This document shows positions 35,887 through 41,979 of a stretch of 41,979 bases of DNA, piece by piece. The notes under the pieces are model-generated. The model made no database searches and was not told where the DNA came from. It worked only from the letters and a program-made list of their open reading frames with translations. Within the stretch, counting starts at the first letter, position 1. The number at the start of each line of letters is the position of its first letter. The stretch covers positions 1 through 41,979 of the forward strand of contig NZ_JAIBHJ010000032.1 in NCBI RefSeq assembly GCF_021278025.1, written 5' to 3'. This stretch comes from Motilimonas sp. E26. Its GTDB lineage: Bacteria; Pseudomonadota; Gammaproteobacteria; Enterobacterales; CBDFNC01. The translations under genes and the position numbers were made by a program.

Positions 35887-37953
35887 CTAACGTTGTCGTA
35901 CATGGCGGTAATGATCTTGCTTAACACTATACATATTTTGATCCGCTACATTGTATAGCATTGAAAATGCGGTATTTTCTGTCGATGCGTAACCGATACT
36001 GCAACTAAACTGATCAAAACCACCAAGCACATCAAAAGCAAAATCAACACGAGGTTGCTCTTCTAACAACCGTTTATACAGTAACTGGTTTTTCTCTAAT
36101 TGTTCATTCGTCAGAATAATCGCGTATTCGTCTCCGCCCAAACGGTAGCACTTGTCTGTGATCCCAGCTGCACAATATCGCAGTAATTCGGCCACTTTAA
36201 TCAGTAACTGATCTCCGACTTGGTGACCTTTATTATCATTTACCTGTTTTAAGCCATTCACATCGATAATAAATAAGCCAACTTCAGCATCTAACTGGGT
36301 CGCATAAGCTTCTAAATCATCATCAAAAGCTTTGCGGTTGGAGAGACCCGTTAGGCTATCGGTATTCGCTAAATAATCGAGTTCTTGGGTTAATGCGCGG
36401 ATCTCTAGAAAGCTACTAAGCTCTTTGCCAAACAGCAATAACCATTGTGAATACTCTATTGCAGGCATTTTATTAACAGCTAACCAGCCAACTGGCTGTT
36501 GACTACTGCCAAGTCGTAATACTGGCACCCCACTGTCTAGTGAACAAATTCCTTGTTGCCAAGCTTCATCGCCCAACTGGTTAACTTCGTCTTGCATTGC
36601 GACGAGATCAAAATGGGCAGAAGTTGATTGCAACATAACTTCCCCATTGCCTCTACCATCTGCAAGATACAAAGCAAATTCCATTTTATCAATCGTCAAC
36701 TGCAAGTTATCTAATGTCAGGATCGCAACATTCTCATTGCTCATGGCATTTTGTAATGCACGGCGATATAAAATCACCCGTTCGAGTACGGTATTACCTT
36801 CTTCCACTAATCGTAACGTGTGTTCTAGCTCTGCTGTGCGCTGCGAAACCTTATGCTCGAGCTCTTTATTTAACTCTTCGACCCGGTTTAAGTATTTTTC
36901 TCTTAGCCCATCGGCATTAATCAACTCTTTATTCTTTTGCTTTAAATGAATAACTTGATGCCCTATCGTACGCTTCATTTCCATGATCAACTGATAAACT
37001 TGGTTGAACTCAAGAATAAAAAATCGATGCCGTTGTGGCGCATTAGAATCGGACTGGAAATCACGGATTAGCGTGTAAAGTCGGCCAAGGGTTTTTGAAA
37101 TCAATCGAGAAAAAAGGATGGTAATGAAAAGTGCGATGCTAAGAGCAGCTATTTGTACACTGAGTAACGGCGCTAATACTGCTTCGACCTCTTGAACAAG
37201 GCGCGCTGAAGGCTCAGCTAACACTACTTTAAGTTCAAAAGGGTTAAAGTAACCTTCTGGTTGTTCCGATACCACAAAGTCATAAAAGTTTTGCTCATCG
37301 GGGCTATTCCAATAGTCGCCACCTATCCACTTTTCACCCAAGTAAAATGCAACACTAAATTCAGGGACGACAAGTCGTAGCACTTGGCTAAAACTGTCAA
37401 TTGAAACTAAAGCCAACAAATAACCTGTATGCCGTTCATTAACATCATTTAATGGCGTGATAAGGGCTACACCGTATGGATTAGCCGCGTTTGGAACTAG
37501 TTTTGGATTGCTGTAATGAATAAATCCACTGTGCTCCAATAAACCGCCCAATCCTTTAAACTGCTTCAAAAAATTAGCTTCTTGTACATCATCGACACTA
37601 GCACCAATACCGGTTATAACTTGGCCTTGCGCATCCATAAAATAAAGTGAATGAACCCCGCGGTAGGTATTCGTAAACTGCCTAAACGCATTATTTATGA
37701 TCCTTGGTTGAGTATGCTGTATATCACTTTGTCCTTTCTCTTTTGCGAGATAACTCAGACTTGTCCCTAACATCGATATGTGATTAATCAACTTTTCACC
37801 AGCTAAACGCGCATGTAAAGCTAAGTTGTTTTGCGCGGCCTTTTCAACTGCGGCATAGGTTTGTTTGTATTGCATAACGGCAACGAAGCTAGCAGGTGCA
37901 ATCGCGACAGCAAAAATCATTAATACGGCAAATACAGGTAGCCTTATTTGCAT
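35887..37953 (-). CDS. Membrane-bound diguanylate cyclase with periplasmic sensor and coiled coil
   Basis: A 688-residue protein from the ATG at 37953, chosen because GGAAC lies 8 nt upstream and the TM helix then starts at the N-terminus; an ATG at 38001 would add 16 residues. Order: TM1 (about 4-26), a Cache-like periplasmic sensor (about 30-255, with 'SLYFMDAQGQVITG'), TM2 (about 263-285), a coiled coil (about 335-390), a GAF-like region (about 395-515) and a GGDEF domain. The active site is 'GGDEY' (606-610), with Mg ligand D564 in 'IIDVNGLKQVND'. The RxxD inhibitory site is altered to 'GITD' (597-600). It should make cyclic di-GMP in response to an extracellular signal. Single gene. Confidence 0.9.
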   Translation of the reverse strand: MQIRLPVFAVLMIFAVAIAPASFVAVMQYKQTYAAVEKAAQNNLALHARLAGEKLINHISMLGTSLSYLAKEKGQSDIQHTQPRIINNAFRQFTNTYRGVHSLYFMDAQGQVITGIGASVDDVQEANFLKQFKGLGGLLEHSGFIHYSNPKLVPNAANPYGVALITPLNDVNERHTGYLLALVSIDSFSQVLRLVVPEFSVAFYLGEKWIGGDYWNSPDEQNFYDFVVSEQPEGYFNPFELKVVLAEPSARLVQEVEAVLAPLLSVQIAALSIALFITILFSRLISKTLGRLYTLIRDFQSDSNAPQRHRFFILEFNQVYQLIMEMKRTIGHQVIHLKQKNKELINADGLREKYLNRVEELNKELEHKVSQRTAELEHTLRLVEEGNTVLERVILYRRALQNAMSNENVAILTLDNLQLTIDKMEFALYLADGRGNGEVMLQSTSAHFDLVAMQDEVNQLGDEAWQQGICSLDSGVPVLRLGSSQQPVGWLAVNKMPAIEYSQWLLLFGKELSSFLEIRALTQELDYLANTDSLTGLSNRKAFDDDLEAYATQLDAEVGLFIIDVNGLKQVNDNKGHQVGDQLLIKVAELLRYCAAGITDKCYRLGGDEYAIILTNEQLEKNQLLYKRLLEEQPRVDFAFDVLGGFDQFSCSIGYASTENTAFSMLYNVADQNMYSVKQDHYRHVRQR

Positions 37954-38170
37954 AAGCAATAGTTCCACAGCTGATTTTGAATAACATACATCAAAGCGCA
38001 TCCTTGCGTTATGTTGCGTGATTTGAATTTAACACCGCTCACTAAGTTACTAGGCTTAGTTCATTGCACACTTAAATGAGAGCGATTCTTGAGTAATTTA
38101 ATCACTTCTAAGTATAAGAGATTCGGTAAAAATTGGCGTGACCCACTGCACTTATCTTTGTTTCGCAATA

Positions 38171-38194
38171 AAAAAGGGAGCATTTAGCTCCCTT
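38171..38194 (-). terminator. Rho-independent terminator of htpG
   Basis: On the minus strand, AAGGGAGC and GCTCCCTT form an 8-bp stem with a 5-nt loop, followed by more T residues, 20 nt after the htpG stop. Confidence 0.88.
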
Positions 38195-38214
38195 GGGTAA
38201 GTATAGAAATGAAT

Positions 38215-40125
38215 TTACTTCATCAGTAGTGTATTTATGCGGCTTACAAACTCTGATGGATCATCTAAACTGCCTTTTTCTGACAATACCGCTTGCTCAA
38301 GTAATAGATTTAACCATTGCGCAAATGATTCTTCATCTTGAAGATCAGCTACATGCTTGACCATCGCATGATCTGGATTTAACTCAAACACCGGCTTTTG
38401 CTCAGGTACTGTTTGACCAACAGATTGCATTAACTTAATCATCTGAGTACTCATGTCTTGAGCGCCAGCAACAATACAAGATGGCGTATCCGTTAAACGG
38501 TGAGTCAGACGAACTTCGGCTACTTTATCGCCTAACGCCGTTTTAGCTCGCTCTAAAAAGCTTGCAAACTCAGTTTCTTGCTTCTCTTTTTGCTCTTTCG
38601 CTTCAGCATCTTCTAAATCGCCAAGATCTAAATCCCCTTTGGTCACAGATACTAGCTGCTTACCTGCAAACTCATTTAGGTGGCTCAGTAACCATTCATC
38701 AATGCGATCGTACATCAAGAAGACTTCAATGCCCTTCTTGCGGAAGATTTCTAAATGCGCAGAGTTTTTCGCGGCATTAAAACTATCAGCAGTAATGTAA
38801 TAGATCTTTTCTTGGCCTTCTTTCATACGCTCAATATACGCATCAAAAGAAACATTTTGCACTGCCTCATCAGTATGAGTTGAAGCAAAACGCAATAATT
38901 TTGCAACTTTCTCTTTATTGGCGAAATCTTCAGCAGGCCCTTCTTTTAACACTTGACCAAATTCTTTCCAGAACGGCTGGTATTTTTCTTCATCTTTAGC
39001 AAGTTTGTCCAACATCGACAACACTCGTTTACTGCAAGCATTACGCAACTTAGTTGTCACTTTAGTATCTTGCAGAATTTCACGTGACACGTTTAGCGGC
39101 AGATCGTTCGAGTCCAGCACACCTTTAACAAAACGCAGGTATGTTGGCATAAACTGATCAGCGTCATCCATGATGAATACGCGCTGTACATAAAGTTTCA
39201 AGCCGTGTTGTTTCTCGCGATTCCACATGTCAAATGGCGCACGTGCAGGAATATACAATAAGCTTGTGTACTCTTGTTCACCTTCAACTCGGTTATGAGA
39301 CCACTTCAGTGGATCCTCAAAATCATGGGAGATGTGCTTATAAAATTCTTTGTATTCTTCGTCAGATATTTCGCCTTTACTGCGAGTCCACAGTGCGGTT
39401 GCTTTGTTTACCGACTCCCAATAACCTGGCTTAGCTGGAATTTTCTCACCATCAGGGCCCTCTGTTTCAGGCTCTTCTGCTTTCCACATCTCTACAGGAA
39501 TACTAATATGATCAGAATATTTACTCACTATTTGACGTAATTGCCATTCGTTAAGTAAGTCTTCCTCGCCTTCACGTAAGTGTAGGATGATTTCAGTACC
39601 ACGATCTGCCTTAGTAATATCGGCAACTGTGTAGTCGCCTTCACCAGCAGACTGCCATTGCACGCCCTGATCGTGGCTGACACCAGCAGCACGCGTATTT
39701 ACGGTTACTTTATCTGCTACGATAAAAGCAGAGTAAAAACCAACACCAAATTGACCAATCAGCTGTGAGTCACGCGCTTGGTCACCAGATAGCTGGTTAA
39801 AAAATTCTTTTGTACCTGATTTTGCAATCGTTCCTAAGTGCTCAATCACTTGATCACGAGTCATACCAATACCATTATCGGCAATGGTGATGGTCTTAGC
39901 GTCTTTGTCGAAACTTAAACGAACTTTAAGGTCACCATCATTTTCGTACAAGGTGTCATCTGATAATGCTTTGAAACGCAGTTTGTCTGAAGCATCTGCG
40001 GCATTAGACACTAACTCACGAAGGAAGATCTCTTTGTTACTGTACAAAGAATGGATCATTAGCTGTAATAATTGTTTTACTTCGGCTTGAAAGCCATGAG
40101 TTTCTGTATGTACGGCGTCTGTCAT
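38215..40125 (-). CDS. htpG: Molecular chaperone HtpG (bacterial Hsp90)
   Basis: A 636-residue Hsp90 of usual bacterial length. The N-terminal GHKL ATPase has '[16 protein letters not shown]' (Glu and Asn), 'DNGIGM' and '[11 protein letters not shown]'. The middle domain has '[11 protein letters not shown]', whose Arg contacts the ATP gamma phosphate, and the C-terminus is the dimerisation domain. It remodels client proteins with DnaK under heat stress. A clear sigma-32 promoter lies upstream and a terminator downstream, so it is a single-gene heat-shock unit. Confidence 0.98.
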   Translation of the reverse strand: MTDAVHTETHGFQAEVKQLLQLMIHSLYSNKEIFLRELVSNAADASDKLRFKALSDDTLYENDGDLKVRLSFDKDAKTITIADNGIGMTRDQVIEHLGTIAKSGTKEFFNQLSGDQARDSQLIGQFGVGFYSAFIVADKVTVNTRAAGVSHDQGVQWQSAGEGDYTVADITKADRGTEIILHLREGEEDLLNEWQLRQIVSKYSDHISIPVEMWKAEEPETEGPDGEKIPAKPGYWESVNKATALWTRSKGEISDEEYKEFYKHISHDFEDPLKWSHNRVEGEQEYTSLLYIPARAPFDMWNREKQHGLKLYVQRVFIMDDADQFMPTYLRFVKGVLDSNDLPLNVSREILQDTKVTTKLRNACSKRVLSMLDKLAKDEEKYQPFWKEFGQVLKEGPAEDFANKEKVAKLLRFASTHTDEAVQNVSFDAYIERMKEGQEKIYYITADSFNAAKNSAHLEIFRKKGIEVFLMYDRIDEWLLSHLNEFAGKQLVSVTKGDLDLGDLEDAEAKEQKEKQETEFASFLERAKTALGDKVAEVRLTHRLTDTPSCIVAGAQDMSTQMIKLMQSVGQTVPEQKPVFELNPDHAMVKHVADLQDEESFAQWLNLLLEQAVLSEKGSLDDPSEFVSRINTLLMK

Positions 40126-40162
40126 CTTACGTCTCTTATTTTACAGGGTTTAACACTAGGAC

Positions 40163-40193
40163 TAAGGTGGGGTTACAGTGCAGAGGTTTCAAG
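40163..40193 (-). promoter_or_regulatory. Sigma-32 (heat-shock) promoter of htpG
   Basis: On the minus strand, CTTGAAA (-35, 40187-40193), a 14-nt spacer, then CCCCACCTTA (-10, 40163-40172). This is very close to the RpoH consensus CTTGAAA / CCCCATNTA. The -10 lies 37 bp before the htpG start codon. Confidence 0.88.
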
Positions 40194-40220
40194 GGAAAAT
40201 TGATAAATTTTCCCTTTTTT
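40191..40220. repeat. Hairpin with a T tract between recR and htpG
   Basis: AAGGGAAAAT (40191-40200), loop TGATAA, ATTTTCCCTT (40207-40216), then T4: a perfect 10-bp stem. The T tract faces the plus strand, where no gene ends, while the stem lies between the recR stop and the htpG start and touches the sigma-32 -35 element. It may still terminate recR transcription partially, or block antisense reading. Confidence 0.55.
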
Positions 40221-40254
40221 ATTGGTTTGCTATCTCACATATCCGAGATTTAGT

Positions 40255-40857
40255 TTATTTAATAGAAATACGACCAGCAAAAGAATGAGACAACGTTGTA
40301 CCATCAACAAGCTCCAATTCACCACCAACGGGCACACCATGAGCTATTCGGCTAACATTGATTTGCTGCTCTCGTGCTAACTCCGCAATATAGTAAGCCG
40401 TAGCCTCTCCTTCAACAGTAGGATTAGTAGCCAAAATCAACTCACTTATATTGCCTTTTGCTAATCGAGCCGCCAAGGTATCAAGACCAATATCGTTAGG
40501 ACCAATGCCATCTAACGGAGAAAGATGCCCCATTAAGACAAAATAGGTACCTGAAAACTGCGCGGTTTGTTCAATGGCGAGCAAGTCTGCAGGGCTTTCA
40601 ACCACACAAAGTTGGCCATTTTGCTGCCTTTTTGGATTCTGGCATAAACGACAAATGTCATCTTCGGTAAAAGTTCGGCAGCTCTGACAGTGCCCGATAT
40701 TATCGATAGCAGAAGCAAGCACATGGCTTAATTTACTCGCACCGCTGCGATTTTTATCCAGTAAGTAAAAAGCCATCCGCTGGGCTGATTTAGGGCCAAC
40801 ACCCGGTAAACACTGTAAGCTTTTTATTAATTCATCTAATAACGGGCTAAAACTCAT
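40255..40857 (-). CDS. recR: Recombination mediator RecR
   Basis: A 200-residue RecR of usual length. '[17 protein letters not shown]' is the helix-hairpin-helix DNA-binding motif, '[16 protein letters not shown]' is the four-Cys zinc finger, and '[14 protein letters not shown]' with '[15 protein letters not shown]' forms the Toprim domain. With RecO and RecF it loads RecA onto SSB-coated gaps. In most gammaproteobacteria recR follows dnaX and ybaB; here its upstream neighbour is a beta-barrel protein gene 17 nt away. Confidence 0.97.
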   Translation of the reverse strand: MSFSPLLDELIKSLQCLPGVGPKSAQRMAFYLLDKNRSGASKLSHVLASAIDNIGHCQSCRTFTEDDICRLCQNPKRQQNGQLCVVESPADLLAIEQTAQFSGTYFVLMGHLSPLDGIGPNDIGLDTLAARLAKGNISELILATNPTVEGEATAYYIAELAREQQINVSRIAHGVPVGGELELVDGTTLSHSFAGRISIK

Positions 40858-40874
40858 AAAAGTACTGCTCCAAT

Positions 40875-41819
40875 TTAAAAGCTCATGGCCAAGCCCAAGG
40901 CATAACCATCACTATTTTGACCGAACATATAGCGTAAAACCAATCTGGTACGGGTGATAAAAATATCGTAATCACTCGAATCTAGCTCTAGCCCCACCCC
41001 GGCAGAGCTCATATAATCAAAGCCTAATGCACCGCGTTGCTCACCTAAGAACTGTGTATGTGCTCCTTCAAGTACATAACGCAAGGGCTTATTAAGTAAT
41101 TCATAACCTGTTGGCGCTCGGCGACGAAGATATAACGAGAGATTTTCAGCATTAGCTTGGCCCCTAGCGCCAGAAGCCGTAGATCCAAAGCTATTAAGCC
41201 TGATATAGCTATAACGCAACTCCGCATCAATATCTTGCCGCTCTGAAAATAATTCGTAATCCAACATTATCGACCCACCATAGCCATATGCATTAAGTGA
41301 GCCTCCATCAATAAATGAAAGATCCAAGTCAGACTGATTATTGACATACCACCGAGCAATTTTAATATCGCTGACCACTCTTCCCAGAGATACATTAACT
41401 ATCGGCCGCAATACCAAATTCTCATCAAGTTTGAAATCCCAGCCAACCCCGCCGCTAGCAGAAAGGCTATTCCACTTCAAAGGCAGTGTGCCGGTAACAT
41501 TACCACTAGTTATCACAAACGTAGGATCGAAGCGGCTAAATGCCAAAGTCCCCTCTAAGTAAATCGGCACATCTTCACTTATGGTTGCACCACCACCTAA
41601 TTGCGTCATCATAAGATCCGACGATTCAGGATTGTTTTGATCAATACTTAAGGTACTGGTAGTAACGTCAGGAACGACACTAAAGGACATCAAAGACAGC
41701 GCAGCATTAGCACGTGCGATGATTTTATCATTCGAAATCTGGCTAACGGCATGGTCTGAAAAGATACATAGGTACAATAGCAGGTAAACTCTATTTGCTT
41801 TTTTTATCATGCCAACCAT
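40875..41819 (-). CDS. Solitary outer-membrane autotransporter-type beta-barrel protein
   Basis: A 314-residue protein from the ATG at 41819, with GAG 6 nt upstream; the longer start at 41864 would abut the tRNA terminator and put the signal peptide far from the N-terminus. A signal peptide (about residues 4-27, '[17 protein letters not shown]') leads into alternating polar/hydrophobic strands, '[17 protein letters not shown]' being typical, and ends in a terminal Phe ('ALGLAMSF'), the outer-membrane assembly signal. It fits the 'solitary outer membrane autotransporter beta-barrel' family, which has a barrel but no passenger domain. The function is unknown. It is 17 nt upstream of recR and probably cotranscribed with it. 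Confidence 0.78.
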   Translation of the reverse strand: MVGMIKKANRVYLLLYLCIFSDHAVSQISNDKIIARANAALSLMSFSVVPDVTTSTLSIDQNNPESSDLMMTQLGGGATISEDVPIYLEGTLAFSRFDPTFVITSGNVTGTLPLKWNSLSASGGVGWDFKLDENLVLRPIVNVSLGRVVSDIKIARWYVNNQSDLDLSFIDGGSLNAYGYGGSIMLDYELFSERQDIDAELRYSYIRLNSFGSTASGARGQANAENLSLYLRRRAPTGYELLNKPLRYVLEGAHTQFLGEQRGALGFDYMSSAGVGLELDSSDYDIFITRTRLVLRYMFGQNSDGYALGLAMSF

Positions 41820-41867
41820 GGTTAACTCATCTGTACAGTTTGTTCGTACTGTATCGTTTCTCAAGAC

Positions 41868-41893
41868 AAAAAAAAACCTGACTCAAGGTCAGG
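41868..41893 (-). terminator. Terminator of tRNA-Gly
   Basis: On the minus strand, CCTGAC (41893-41888) and GTCAGG (41882-41877) form a 6-bp stem, followed by T9. It directly follows the tRNA gene. Confidence 0.85.
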
Positions 41894-41904
41894 CTTTATC
41901 GATT

Positions 41905-41979
41905 TGGAGCGGTACACGAGGCTCGAACTCGTGACCTCAACCTTGGCAAGGTTGCGCTCTACCAGCTGAGCTAGTACCG
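41905..41979 (-). tRNA. tRNA-Gly (GCC), missing its first base at the window edge
   Basis: Read on the minus strand, the window end gives CGGTACTAGCTCAGCTGG (acceptor and D arm), then the anticodon arm CAACC-TTGCCAA-GGTTG with anticodon GCC, the T arm GTTCGAGCC, and GTACCGC-T-CCA with encoded CCA. The acceptor stem pairs completely if the missing first base is G. It reads glycine codons GGC and GGU. Confidence 0.95.

Noticed and set aside
41834-41853. Second LexA box
   Set aside because: The arms are TACAG...CTGTA, the reverse of CTG-N10-CAG, so LexA would not be expected to bind.

Overview
The window looks like a chromosomal segment of a marine gammaproteobacterium, most probably of the order Alteromonadales (Shewanella, Colwellia or Pseudoalteromonas-like). 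The reasons are the moderate GC content, the set and sequence style of the housekeeping genes (adk, htpG, recR, katG, potABCD, rhlE, ppiB), a LexA box of the Escherichia coli type, and dispersed TATACCC palindromes of a kind common in that group. The genus cannot be fixed from the sequence alone. I see no prophage, transposase, CRISPR array or integrase; the gene content is that of a stable chromosome with a few accessory blocks.

Layout. 0.2-6.4 kb: a tightly overlapping operon for an RND efflux system (orphan ABC-type membrane protein, periplasmic adaptor, RND permease, AraC-type regulator). 6.5-8.6 kb (minus): a FAN1-like VRR-NUC nuclease fused to a DEDDh exonuclease. 8.8-13.6 kb (plus): a small membrane protein, a secreted phytase-like esterase family protein, the RNA helicase rhlE, the peptidyl-prolyl isomerase ppiB and a double-cupin protein. 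13.9-21.6 kb (plus): five co-directional, mostly overlapping genes encoding a SWIM zinc-finger protein, a DUF5691 protein, a MoxR-type AAA+ ATPase, a DUF5682 protein and a VWA protein. This is a YehL/YehM/YehP-type MoxR-VWA system, the least understood and most interesting part of the window. 21.7-24.1 kb: ywbE, a PepSY/cytochrome b pair with a PmrA/QseB-like box, a short BLUF blue-light sensor and a fumarylacetoacetate hydrolase family enzyme.

24.3-29.0 kb (minus): katG, an RBBP9/YdeN-type hydrolase and a GNAT-nitrilase fusion protein. 29.2-30.0 kb (plus): a small MscS channel. 30.1-33.9 kb (minus): a complete potABCD polyamine ABC importer operon. 33.9-35.0 kb: a long intergenic region leading to a sulA-like SOS division inhibitor under a near-perfect LexA box. 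35.1-41.9 kb (minus): adk, a membrane-bound diguanylate cyclase, htpG with a textbook sigma-32 promoter, recR, a solitary autotransporter-type beta-barrel protein and tRNA-Gly(GCC), which runs off the window edge.

Several genes address stress: KatG (peroxide), HtpG (heat), SulA, RecR and the FAN1-like nuclease (DNA damage), the RND pump (toxic compounds) and MscS (osmotic downshock). They are separate transcription units and I see no sign of joint regulation. The best candidate for an undescribed system is the five-gene MoxR-VWA cluster, in which the DUF5682 protein carries motifs resembling the TIKI/TraB/EreA/ChaN hydrolase superfamily.
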